A stretch of DNA of 9,575 nucleotides from an uncultured Sphingomonas sp. (GTDB lineage: Bacteria; Pseudomonadota; Alphaproteobacteria; Sphingomonadales; Sphingomonadaceae), in contig CAMPIY010000049.1 in assembly GCA_946886645.1 (NCBI GenBank), positions 1 through 9,575 of the forward strand, read 5' to 3'. The translations under genes and the position numbers were made by a program. Positions 1 through 6,045 of this stretch are shown here, piece after piece. The number at the start of each line of letters is the position of its first letter. Within the stretch, counting starts at the first letter, position 1. The notes under the pieces were generated by a model. It was not told where the DNA came from and searched no databases. It saw only the letters and a program-made list of their open reading frames with translations.

Positions 1-170
1 CTGGTCGACTGGACGACGAACACATCCTCGCCGCGCACATTCTCGTGGATTTCGACGAACACTTCCTCGTCGGCGAAGCGGCGGACGCTGGCCTGGGTCA
101 GCGGAAGCTCCAGATAATCGCCGATCGCTTTCGCCAGCGGCAGGTTCGAATTCCCGGCGAGAAGCTTCAT
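1..170 (-). CDS. prs: Ribose-phosphate pyrophosphokinase (PRPP synthetase), N-terminal fragment
   Basis: This is the first 56 residues of a minus-strand gene that runs off the left edge. It starts at the ATG complementary to 168-170. The translation opens [20 protein letters not shown] and continues with the segment [20 protein letters not shown], then EDVFVVQST. GNxxLPLAxxIadyL and the FaDGE-type strand (here FADEE) with [17 protein letters not shown] are the hallmark N-terminus of Prs. The family makes 5-phosphoribosyl-1-pyrophosphate from ribose 5-phosphate and ATP in the cytoplasm, feeding purine, pyrimidine, NAD, His and Trp synthesis. The active-site loops and PRPP-binding motif lie outside the window. 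It diverges from nadE, and PRPP is an NAD precursor. Identification is secure; completeness cannot be judged. Confidence 0.96.
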   Translation of the reverse strand, partial: MKLLAGNSNLPLAKAIGDYLELPLTQASVRRFADEEVFVEIHENVRGEDVFVVQST

Positions 171-284
171 GTGTGGGGTTCCCGTAATTTTCTGGCCCGT
201 GTCGCTTGGCCCCGCGCGCCCCTTAGAAAGACGGCGCGCCAAGGGCAAGGTTGCGGTGGCCTCGCCAGACGCTACATCGGTGCC
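171..284. promoter_or_regulatory. Divergent prs/nadE intergenic region with candidate promoters and a GC inverted repeat
   Basis: About 114 bp separate the two divergent starts. For prs (minus strand) I see TTGCCC at complement 243-248 and TAAGGG at complement 220-225 with a 17-bp spacer, a reasonable -35/-10 pair. For nadE (plus strand) TTGCGG at 251-256 and TACATC at 273-278 are 16 bp apart and would place transcription start at or next to the GTG at 285, implying a leaderless message. An inverted repeat GCGCGCC (214-220) / GGCGCGC (233-239) overlaps the prs -10 and spacer. All of these are pattern matches by eye in GC-rich DNA and are tentative. Confidence 0.3.
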
Positions 285-1925
285 GTGACCGACCGCCTCC
301 GCATCGCCCTAGCCCAGTTGAGCCAGCGCGTCGGCGATCTTTCCGGCAATGCCGAGGCCATGCTGGAGTGGCGCAAGAAGGCGTGCGACGCCGACCTGGT
401 CCTTTATCCGGAACTGCAGCTGACCGGCTATCCGCCCGAGGATTTGGTGCTGAAGCCCGAGTTCGTGCGGCGGACGATGGAAGCGGCCGAGCGCCTGATC
501 GATGCGACCGCCGACGGCGGCCCGGCGATATTGTTCGGGACGATCCACGCCGAGGGCGGCGCCAATTATAATGCGTTCATTCTCGCGGAGGGCGGCAAGC
601 TGTTGGGCCGAACGCTGAAACATGAGCTGCCCAATTACGGCGTGTTCGACGAAAAGAGGGTGTTCGCTCCCGGACCATTGCCGCAGCCGCTGGAGTTTCG
701 CGGCGTGAAGCTGGGCGTCCCGATCTGCGAGGATATCTGGCTGGAGCCGGTCACGGCGCAACTGGCGCGGCTGGGCGCGGAGCTGTTCCTGGTCCCGAAC
801 GCCAGCCCGTACGAAATCGACAAGGACAATATTCGCCAGCAACTGGTGCGCGACCGGGTGGTCGAGACCGGCCTTCCCATGGCCTATCTCAACCGCGTCG
901 GAGGACAGGACGAGCTGGCCTTCGACGGCTCCAGCTTCGTGATCAACGACGATGGCGAAATCGCGGTGCAGATGCCCGATTGGGAGCAAGGGCTGACGAT
1001 TACGGACTGGGTCCGCGCCGAAAACGGATGGCGCTGCGAACCGGGCGACCAAGCGGCGCTGTCCGCCTATCCCGAAGACATCTACCTGGCGATGATGACG
1101 GGCCTTCGCGACTATGTGGCGGCCAACGGATTCCCTGGAGTCATCCTCGGCCTGTCGGGCGGCATCGACAGTGCGCTGTCGGCCGCGGTCGCGGTCGATG
1201 CGCTGGGCGCGGATAAGGTCCGCTGCGTGATGATGCCGTCCAGATATACTAGCGACGAAAGCCTGGAGGACGCGGCCGAATGCGCGCGCCTGCTGGGTGT
1301 TCGTCATGACGTCATCCCAATCGTTCCCGGCGTGAACGCACTCAGCGAAATGCTGCCGAGGATCGACGGGCTCGCCGCCGAGAATATCCAGGCGCGCCTC
1401 AGGATGGTGACGCTGATGGCGCTCAGCAACCAGGGTGGGCAGATGCTCCTCACCACCGGCAACAAGAGCGAGATGAGCGTCGGCTATGCCACGCTCTACG
1501 GCGACATGGCGGGCGGCTATTCGGTGTTGAAGGACGCCTATAAGACCACCTGCTTCGCGCTGTCCCGCTGGCGCAACGAGAACCGGCCGAAGGGCGCGCT
1601 TGGTCCGAAGGGGCCGGTGATGCCGCAGCGGGTGATCGACAAGCCGCCGACCGCCGAGCTTCGTCCGAACCAGAAGGATGAGGACAGCCTGCCACCTTAT
1701 TCGCTGCTCGACCGGATCCTCGAAGGATTGGTGGAAAAGGAATGGTCGGTGAAGGAAACCGCCGCCGCGACCGGGGCGGAGATGGCGATCGTCGCCGACA
1801 TCGAGAAGAAGCTGCTCCGCGCCGAATATAAGCGCCGCCAGGCCCCGCCGGGCGTCAAGCTCGGCACCCGCAACTTCGGCCGCGACCGCCGTTATCCAAT
1901 CAGCAACGCCTTCCACACTAGCTAG
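285..1925 (+). CDS. nadE: Glutamine-dependent NAD+ synthase
   Basis: 546 residues from a GTG start ([12 protein letters not shown]). It makes NAD+ from nicotinic acid adenine dinucleotide, ATP and glutamine, in the cytoplasm. The N-terminal half is a nitrilase-type glutaminase with the Glu-Lys-Cys triad visible: E43 in [11 protein letters not shown]112 in [13 protein letters not shown] and C148 in GVPICEDIW. The C-terminal half is the synthetase: PP-loop SGGIDS at 291-296, [18 protein letters not shown] from 390, and [20 protein letters not shown] near 453-472. The length fits the short bacterial glutamine-dependent class. The open frame extends upstream to 45, but that stretch lies antisense to prs and the intergenic region and does not resemble NadE, so GTG 285 is preferred. 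No Shine-Dalgarno is seen there. The next gene starts 6 nt after the stop. Confidence 0.97.
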   Translation: MTDRLRIALAQLSQRVGDLSGNAEAMLEWRKKACDADLVLYPELQLTGYPPEDLVLKPEFVRRTMEAAERLIDATADGGPAILFGTIHAEGGANYNAFILAEGGKLLGRTLKHELPNYGVFDEKRVFAPGPLPQPLEFRGVKLGVPICEDIWLEPVTAQLARLGAELFLVPNASPYEIDKDNIRQQLVRDRVVETGLPMAYLNRVGGQDELAFDGSSFVINDDGEIAVQMPDWEQGLTITDWVRAENGWRCEPGDQAALSAYPEDIYLAMMTGLRDYVAANGFPGVILGLSGGIDSALSAAVAVDALGADKVRCVMMPSRYTSDESLEDAAECARLLGVRHDVIPIVPGVNALSEMLPRIDGLAAENIQARLRMVTLMALSNQGGQMLLTTGNKSEMSVGYATLYGDMAGGYSVLKDAYKTTCFALSRWRNENRPKGALGPKGPVMPQRVIDKPPTAELRPNQKDEDSLPPYSLLDRILEGLVEKEWSVKETAAATGAEMAIVADIEKKLLRAEYKRRQAPPGVKLGTRNFGRDRRYPISNAFHTS

Positions 1926-1931
1926 GCGGCC

Positions 1932-2561
1932 ATGGGCAAGTATCGCGAAGTCGGCGAACGGATCGTCGCCGCGGCCAGTCCGCGCTTCAAGGACTTCCGG
2001 GTCGACTTCGAAAAGATCAGCAATTCCGCCAGCAAGGCCGCGCGCGAAGGCCGCGAGGGGCTAACGCCCGACGATGCGCTGACGATGTTCAGCGACCTCG
2101 ACTGGGACCTGCGAACCCCGCTGCAGCGCCGCTATGCGGCGGAATGCGCGCTGGAACAGGTTGCGCATTATCACGCCAAGCGCTTCAAACTCTATATTGG
2201 CCGGAATGCGTCATGGCCGGACGAGCCTGCGGCCGATGCGCTGCAGATGTTCGTTGACCGCGGCCGTTCCGATCTCGCCGTCGAGCTAATCCGCACCTAT
2301 GTCGACATGCAGCACAAGCGGCTGAAACGGGATTATGGCACTAGAAACCCGCGAACTCCGCGGGGTGAGCGAGCGGAAGGCGTGCAACGGGCGATCGACG
2401 CAATCAATCGGGTTATTGCCGCCGCAATTCCGGAACGAAAGGCAGAGCTTCTCAAGGACATCGAGACCGTCGCGGCCTTTGTTGAAACGCATGGCGACAA
2501 TGAGGCCCGAGACTGGTTCGCGGGCGTCCGCCGCGAGATATGGATGGAACGCCGCGCTTAG
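1932..2561 (+). CDS. Hypothetical soluble alpha-helical protein, unrecognised
   Basis: 209 residues from an ATG only 6 nt after the nadE stop, so probably co-transcribed and perhaps translationally coupled. I do not recognise the family. It has no signal peptide or membrane segment and looks mostly helical and highly charged. Landmarks are FSDLDWDLRTPLQRRYAAE (53-71), an aromatic/basic patch HYHAKRFKLYIGR (79-91), a strongly basic, probably flexible linker at 128-147 (HKRLKRDYGTRNPRTPRGER), and a C-terminal helical part ending in DWFAGVRREIWMERRA. Reading-frame quality and codon use match the neighbouring core genes, and the frame is intact, so I take it as a real gene. Any function, including a link to NAD metabolism, would be a guess from position alone. 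Confidence 0.85.
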   Translation: MGKYREVGERIVAAASPRFKDFRVDFEKISNSASKAAREGREGLTPDDALTMFSDLDWDLRTPLQRRYAAECALEQVAHYHAKRFKLYIGRNASWPDEPAADALQMFVDRGRSDLAVELIRTYVDMQHKRLKRDYGTRNPRTPRGERAEGVQRAIDAINRVIAAAIPERKAELLKDIETVAAFVETHGDNEARDWFAGVRREIWMERRA

Positions 2562-2579
2562 TCGCCGCGTAGTGCAGCC

Positions 2580-3065
2580 ATGTTCCGAGCCCTATTGGTC
2601 GCCCTGCTTGCCGCCGCATGTAGTCCCTCCAGCCCGACCGAGAATGCGGCTGGCCCTGCCGCGGCCGAGCCGCCCCAGCTTCCCGAGGCGGCTCCGGCCC
2701 CGCCGATCCTTCCGGCCGACGCCACAGCGGTGATCGATGCTGGCTCAATCGAGGGCGAATGGCGCGTCGCGGGGGTCGCGGGGCAGCCGCTCAGTCAGCC
2801 CTTTGGTATTTCGGCGACGATCCGCGAGGGGAGCATCCGATTCGTCTCGCCGTGCATCACTCGCCGGTACGGCCTGGAGATCAGCGGCGGCCTGGCGACG
2901 GCTCGCCTGATGACTAACGAGACACCCGATTGCGTTCGCGCCCTGACCATCGACGAGCGTGGGCTGGAACGGGCGATGGGCCAGGTGAAGACGGCATATC
3001 GGCTGCCCAGCAAGGCACTCGTCCTGGACGGACCGGCGGGTGCGGTGACCCTATTCACCCAATGA
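2580..3065 (+). CDS. Putative META/HslJ-like lipoprotein (first of tandem pair)
   Basis: 161 residues. It begins MFRALLVALLAAACSPSS: a short basic/hydrophobic signal with a lipobox-like LAAAC and acceptor Cys14, so likely a lipid-anchored envelope protein. A Pro/Ala-rich linker (about 19-52) leads to a globular domain starting SIEGEWRVAGVAG. Conserved-looking positions are W61, C92 (SPCITRRYG) and C118 (TNETPDC), with a final hydrophobic strand GPAGAVTLF. This outline (initial Trp, a Cys before a Gly/Tyr turn, a second Cys after a Thr-rich strand, a closing strand) resembles META/HslJ domains, but the match is by eye. It is a paralogue of the next gene (same Trp and Cys spacing). The start lies 18 nt after the upstream stop and has no strong ribosome site. 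Role unknown. Confidence 0.82.
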   Translation: MFRALLVALLAAACSPSSPTENAAGPAAAEPPQLPEAAPAPPILPADATAVIDAGSIEGEWRVAGVAGQPLSQPFGISATIREGSIRFVSPCITRRYGLEISGGLATARLMTNETPDCVRALTIDERGLERAMGQVKTAYRLPSKALVLDGPAGAVTLFTQ

Positions 3066-3097
3066 GGCGCGGCGGCTAGACCGGCTTCGTCCAGTTT

Positions 3098-3104
3098 GAG
3101 GAAA
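3098..3104 (+). promoter_or_regulatory. Ribosome binding site of second lipoprotein gene
   Basis: GAGGAAA ends 5 nt before the ATG at 3110. It is one of the few clear purine-rich Shine-Dalgarno sequences in this window and fixes the start, which also opens directly onto a lipoprotein signal peptide. Confidence 0.7.
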
Positions 3105-3109
3105 GCCCG

Positions 3110-3559
3110 ATGATCCGAATTGCTCCGATTGCCGTTCTTTCGATTCTTGCTGCCTGCGGTCGGCAAGAAAGCCCGCCGCCGCCACAGGTCAACCAGGCAG
3201 TTGAGGCCGCCCCAGCCCAGGCGGAGGTCCCAAGCCTGGAAGGCAATTGGGCAATAACTCGGGTGGGCGGCGTGCTCGATGCCGCGAAGCTCGGAATGAC
3301 TGCCGCGATCACCAGGGACTCGGCCATTTTGTCATCCGGCTGCTTCCGTCGCGCCTGGACTTATACGCAAAGTCGCAACGTCGTCGCCTTCACCTCGTCG
3401 CCTGGCGGCAGCTCCAACTGTGGCGGGCGCTCGCCGGGTGCGGACGCCGAGACCGCCTATGCCGCGCTGAACGACGCGACCATGGCGATCTTCTCCAAGG
3501 ACGGGAAGGAAGCCGGCCTGTCCGGCATCGGCGGGACCTTGACGTTGGAGCGCCGCTAG
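3110..3559 (+). CDS. Putative META/HslJ-like lipoprotein (second of tandem pair)
   Basis: 149 residues starting MIRIAPIAVLSILAACGRQE: a signal peptide with a good lipobox (LAAC) and lipidation Cys16. A Pro/Gln/Ala linker (about 20-40) is followed by SLEGNWAITRVGG and a domain with W47, C78 (SSGCFRRAW) and C104 (SSNC), closing with GGTLTLERR. The W-to-C spacing (31) and C-to-C spacing (26) are identical to those of the gene just upstream, so the two are tandem duplicates that have diverged heavily. The GC-R turn and the later Thr/Ser-rich strand with Cys resemble the META domain of HslJ-type proteins; the two Cys may form a disulfide outside the cytoplasm. It lies 44 nt after the first copy and 35 nt before gltX. 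Function unknown. Confidence 0.85.
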   Translation: MIRIAPIAVLSILAACGRQESPPPPQVNQAVEAAPAQAEVPSLEGNWAITRVGGVLDAAKLGMTAAITRDSAILSSGCFRRAWTYTQSRNVVAFTSSPGGSSNCGGRSPGADAETAYAALNDATMAIFSKDGKEAGLSGIGGTLTLERR

Positions 3560-3594
3560 CCTTTCCGCCCGCGCCGGTGTTAGGGCGCGTGGCG

Positions 3595-4911
3595 ATGAGT
3601 GTCGTCACCCGCTTCGCCCCTTCGCCGACCGGCCGCCTCCACGTCGGCAATATCCGCACCGCGCTCCATAATGCGCTGTTCTCGCGCAAGAATGGCGGGC
3701 GCTTCCTGCTGCGGATCGACGATACCGACCTGGAGCGGAGCCGCGAAGAATATGTCGAGGCGATCCGAACCGATCTCGCCTGGCTAGGCCTTCGTCCCGA
3801 TGCCGAAGCGCGACAGTCGGAGCGCTTCGGCCTTTACGAGCGCGAATTCGAACGGCTGCGCGAGGCGGGCCGCGTCTACGCCTGTTACGAGACCCCCGAA
3901 GAGTTGGACCTTCGCCGCAAGGTGCTGCTCGGCCGGGGCCTTCCGCCGGTCTACGAGCGCAAGCCCGAAGGCTCGCCGGTTCCCGAGGGCATCGCTCCAC
4001 ACTGGCGATTCAGGCTCGATCATGAATCGCCGATCGAGTGGGACGATCTGGTTCGCGGCCATCAGAGGTTCGACCCGAAGCTGATCAGCGACCCGGTCGT
4101 CCGCCGCGCCGACAGAAGCTGGCTCTACCTGCTACCGAGCGTCATCGACGATATCGACCTGGACATCACCCATATCGTCCGCGGTGAAGACCATGTGTCA
4201 AACAGCGCGGTCCAGTTGCAGATGTTCGCCGCGCTAGGCGCCGCGCCGCCGCACTTAGCGCATGAAGCGCTGCTGATCGCGGCGGAGGGGAAGCTGTCGA
4301 AGCGGCTCGGATCGACCGGTGTGGACGCGTTGCGGGACGCGGGCATCGAGCCGTTCGCCCTGTTGTCGCTGCTTGCACGGCTCGGCACGTCGCAGCCGGT
4401 AGACGCCAAGGCGAGCCTCGACGAGCTGGCGGAGGGTTTCGACTTTTCGACCTTCGGCCGCGCCCCGGCGCATTTCGACATGCACGAAGTCGAGCAGCTG
4501 AATTCCAAGCTTCTCCACCATCTCGATTATACCGATGTGGCCGACCGGCTGCCGGACGGCATCGGCGAGGCCGAATGGCTCGCGCTTCGCGGGAATCTGG
4601 CGCATCTGGACGAGGCTGCGGATTGGCTGCCCATCCTTCACGGCAATATCGATACACCGCACGTCGCGCTGGACGACAAACCGCTGCTGTCGGCAGCGGC
4701 GAAGGTAGCGGCTGCCCTCGATTGGTCGGCGGACCCGTGGCAGGACCTTACCAGCAGTCTGAAGGCATCGACCGGCCGCAAGGGCCGGGCACTGTTCCAT
4801 CCGCTCCGCACGGCCCTGACCGGGCGCGACTCGGGGCCGGAAATGGCACCCTTGATCAAGCTGATCGGCCACGATCGCGCGCTTGAGCGCCTGAACGCCG
4901 CCGCCGCTTAG
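3595..4911 (+). CDS. gltX: Glutamate--tRNA ligase, short form lacking zinc-site cysteines
   Basis: 438 residues, a class I aminoacyl-tRNA synthetase that charges tRNA-Glu in the cytoplasm. Visible motifs are FAPSPTGRLHVGN (7-19, HIGH-type), RIDDTDLERS (40-49), IVRGEDHVSNSAVQ (194-207) and KLSKRLGSTG (233-242, KMSKS-type), followed by an alpha-helical anticodon-binding region ending in the typical FHPLRTALTGRDSGPEMAPL (401-420). It is much longer than GluQRS, so not that enzyme. The connective-peptide region has only C97 (RVYACYETPEEL), so the four-ligand zinc site of E. coli GluRS is absent. It is shorter than the ~470-residue norm and may be one of two gltX copies, as many alphaproteobacteria have. 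ATG 3595 is chosen because the HIGH-type strand follows at once; an in-frame GTG at 3589 is the alternative. The open frame reaches back to 3247 but overlaps the lipoprotein gene in another frame. Confidence 0.95.
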   Translation: MSVVTRFAPSPTGRLHVGNIRTALHNALFSRKNGGRFLLRIDDTDLERSREEYVEAIRTDLAWLGLRPDAEARQSERFGLYEREFERLREAGRVYACYETPEELDLRRKVLLGRGLPPVYERKPEGSPVPEGIAPHWRFRLDHESPIEWDDLVRGHQRFDPKLISDPVVRRADRSWLYLLPSVIDDIDLDITHIVRGEDHVSNSAVQLQMFAALGAAPPHLAHEALLIAAEGKLSKRLGSTGVDALRDAGIEPFALLSLLARLGTSQPVDAKASLDELAEGFDFSTFGRAPAHFDMHEVEQLNSKLLHHLDYTDVADRLPDGIGEAEWLALRGNLAHLDEAADWLPILHGNIDTPHVALDDKPLLSAAAKVAAALDWSADPWQDLTSSLKASTGRKGRALFHPLRTALTGRDSGPEMAPLIKLIGHDRALERLNAAAA

Positions 4912-4915
4912 CCCT

Positions 4916-4951
4916 CGCAAAATGCTCCGCAAAATCCCGCTTGCGCATTTT
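4916..4951 (+). terminator. Repeat/hairpin after gltX, possible weak terminator
   Basis: An AAAATGC arm (4919-4925) can pair with GCATTTT (4945-4951), giving a perfect 7-bp but AT-rich stem that ends in four T. Within it the octamer CGCAAAAT occurs twice, at 4916-4923 and 4928-4935, 12 bp apart. It could be a weak terminator for gltX or part of the tonB control region just downstream. The long 19-nt loop makes a strong terminator unlikely. Confidence 0.25.
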
Positions 4952-4968
4952 ATGTTATGATGTAACAT
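4952..4968. promoter_or_regulatory. 17-bp palindrome, Zur-like operator, before tonB
   Basis: ATGTTA-TGATG-TAACAT is a perfect 6-bp inverted repeat around 5 bp. The known gammaproteobacterial Zur consensus core is ATGTTATANTATAACAT, which has the same arms and spacing; only the central bases differ. It sits 29 bp before the tonB ATG and overlaps a likely promoter, as expected for a repressor operator. Zinc control of tonB is inferred from this match and not shown by it. Confidence 0.5.
4953..4961 (+). promoter_or_regulatory. Extended -10 promoter element for tonB
   Basis: TGTTATGAT reads as an extended -10 (TGn plus TATGAT, one mismatch from TATAAT). No good -35 lies 16-18 bp upstream, which is typical of extended -10 promoters. 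The element is buried inside the 4952-4968 palindrome, so a bound regulator would block polymerase. Confidence 0.4.
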
Positions 4969-4984
4969 TCACTGTCTCTTGAAG

Positions 4985-4990
4985 AGGAGG
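4985..4990 (+). promoter_or_regulatory. Ribosome binding site of tonB
   Basis: AGGAGG, a full Shine-Dalgarno, ends 6 nt before ATG 4997. It decides the start: an in-frame TTG at 4979 and a GTG at 4994 lie upstream of or too close to it to be used well. Confidence 0.75.
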
Positions 4991-4996
4991 CTTGTG

Positions 4997-5665
4997 ATGC
5001 TTGCTTATGCCGCCAACGCTCCCCGCCCCGCCGGCCGCTCCGGCTCCCCCCGAACTCTTGCGCTAATCCTGATCGGCCATGCCGCCCTGATCGCTGCCGT
5101 CATGTCGGCGAAGATGGGCGTGATCCACGTCGATGGCGTCACCCCGACGGAGGTCTTCAACATCCCGATCGATCCCCCGACCCCGCCCGAGCCGAAACCG
5201 CCGGAGGCTCAACCCAATCAGCCTTCGTTCATCGAACGGCCCGTAACCCTGATCGACGTGCCACAGGTCACACAAACCCTGCCGATTGACCGGGGACCGC
5301 CGATCGTCCCCTGGAGCCCGCCGGTGATCGGCGACGGCCCGCCGCTTCCGCCCGCCAATCCGGTCAAGGCAACGCCCGTCAGGGTCGCCGCGATTTTCTC
5401 GACGCCCGAGAACGCGATCCGGCCGCCCTATCCAACCTCGAAAATCCGCCTTCAGGAAGAGGCCACGCTTCGCCTTCGCCTGTCGATCGACGCACGCGGC
5501 CGGGTAACCTCGGTTGAGCCGGTCGGCGCGGCCGATCCGGAATTCCTGGCGGCGGCACGACGTCATATCATCCGCGCCTGGCGCTACAAACCGGCGACCG
5601 AGGACGGTGCCGGGGTCGCGTCGACCATTGTCATCACGCTCCGCTTCCAGCTGGAGGATGCGTGA
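4997..5665 (+). CDS. tonB: Energy transducer TonB
   Basis: 222 residues from ATG 4997. TonB is anchored in the inner membrane, spans the periplasm and passes proton-motive force from ExbB/ExbD to TonB-dependent outer-membrane receptors. Visible: a short cytoplasmic tail, one membrane segment at about 20-38 with a conserved-type His28 (LILIGHAALI), a Pro-rich periplasmic spacer (about 59-122, PTPPEPKPPEAQP), and the C-terminal receptor-contact domain (about 130-222) with RPPYPTSKIRLQEEATLRL, IDARGRVTSVEPV and AWRYKPA. No exbB or exbD is nearby, so it must share a complex encoded elsewhere. A Zur-like palindrome before it hints at metal control. The stop TGA overlaps a GTG (5662) that could open a longer form of the next gene. 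Confidence 0.93.
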   Translation: MLAYAANAPRPAGRSGSPRTLALILIGHAALIAAVMSAKMGVIHVDGVTPTEVFNIPIDPPTPPEPKPPEAQPNQPSFIERPVTLIDVPQVTQTLPIDRGPPIVPWSPPVIGDGPPLPPANPVKATPVRVAAIFSTPENAIRPPYPTSKIRLQEEATLRLRLSIDARGRVTSVEPVGAADPEFLAAARRHIIRAWRYKPATEDGAGVASTIVITLRFQLEDA

Positions 5666-5676
5666 GCATCGCCATC

Positions 5677-5706
5677 GCGCGGGGCTGGCAGTCCGCTGCC
5701 CCGCGC
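5677..5706 (+). terminator. GC-rich stem-loop between tonB and the small TM gene
   Basis: GCGCGGGGC (5677-5685) pairs perfectly with GCCCCGCGC (5698-5706) around a 12-nt loop, 11 nt after the tonB stop. It is a very stable 9-bp stem. No T-run follows, so it may be a Rho-independent-like terminator without a tract, an mRNA 3'-end stabiliser or an attenuator. Its presence suggests that 5666-5721 is intergenic and that the next gene starts at ATG 5722. Confidence 0.4.
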
Positions 5707-5721
5707 CCTACATCTGCATCC

Positions 5722-6045
5722 ATGGCAATTCTTCCTCCAATGGTCGGGCCGCGCGCGGCGCTGAAGGACCTCAAGGCGTTCCTGGGTCAGCGCAGCCGCG
5801 AGCAGGTGCTGGCCGCGACGCTGGCGGTGCTGGTGACGATCATCATCATCATCATTTTCCTGGTCGATTCGAAGATCAACACGGCCCCGCCGCCACAAAT
5901 CGTCTATGTCGAAAATTACGGGCCGGACCGGACCGACGCCGATATCATTGCCGACCAGAAGAAGGCCTCCGAAGAGCGGCACAAGGCCGAGGAGGCCCGC
6001 CGCAAGGAATTTCAGAAGCTAGAGAAGCAGTTCGGCATTGAGTGA
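5722..6045 (+). CDS. Small single-TM protein with coiled-coil tail, unknown function
   Basis: 107 residues from ATG 5722. Layout: an N-terminal cytoplasmic segment (MAILPPMVGPRAALKDLKAF), one membrane helix about 29-48 containing six consecutive Ile, then NTAPPPQIVYVENYGPDRTD and a charged, probably coiled-coil C-terminus (about 75-105, rich in K, E, A and R). I recall similar sequences in sphingomonads but know no function. An upstream GTG at 5662 is in frame and would add 20 residues, but those (SIAIARGWQSAAPRPTSAS) are encoded across the 9-bp hairpin and look non-homologous in style, so ATG 5722 is preferred. TACATC at 5709-5714 lies 7 nt before the ATG and there is no Shine-Dalgarno, consistent with a leaderless transcript. 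It overlaps ribD by 8 nt. Confidence 0.82.
   Translation: MAILPPMVGPRAALKDLKAFLGQRSREQVLAATLAVLVTIIIIIIFLVDSKINTAPPPQIVYVENYGPDRTDADIIADQKKASEERHKAEEARRKEFQKLEKQFGIE
5839..5853 (+). repeat. (ATC)5 trinucleotide run inside a TM helix codon stretch
   Basis: Five perfect ATC codons followed by ATT encode six Ile in the membrane helix of the small TM protein. Such a run can change copy number by slippage in steps of one codon without breaking the frame. Confidence 0.8.

Noticed and set aside
45..284. 80-residue N-terminal extension of nadE
   Set aside because: It runs antisense through the prs coding start and the divergent promoter region, and NadE homology begins at the GTG at 285.
309..1916. 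535-codon open frame on the minus strand opposite nadE
   Set aside because: It is the antisense shadow of a GC-rich gene whose plus-strand product matches NadE motif by motif; the antisense product is low-complexity, His/Arg/Ala-rich and resembles nothing.
3580..3585. TTAGGG before gltX, also on the minus strand before the J-like gene (9393-9398), considered as a shared promoter element
   Set aside because: Distances to the start codons differ widely and no consistent -35 pairs with them.
3247..3594. 116-residue extension of gltX
   Set aside because: It overlaps the lipoprotein gene in another frame, and GluRS begins right at ATG 3595 with the HIGH-type strand.
5666..6037. FMN riboswitch ahead of ribD
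   Set aside because: ribD starts inside the preceding gene and I see no multi-stem conserved RNA pattern upstream of it or of the small TM gene.
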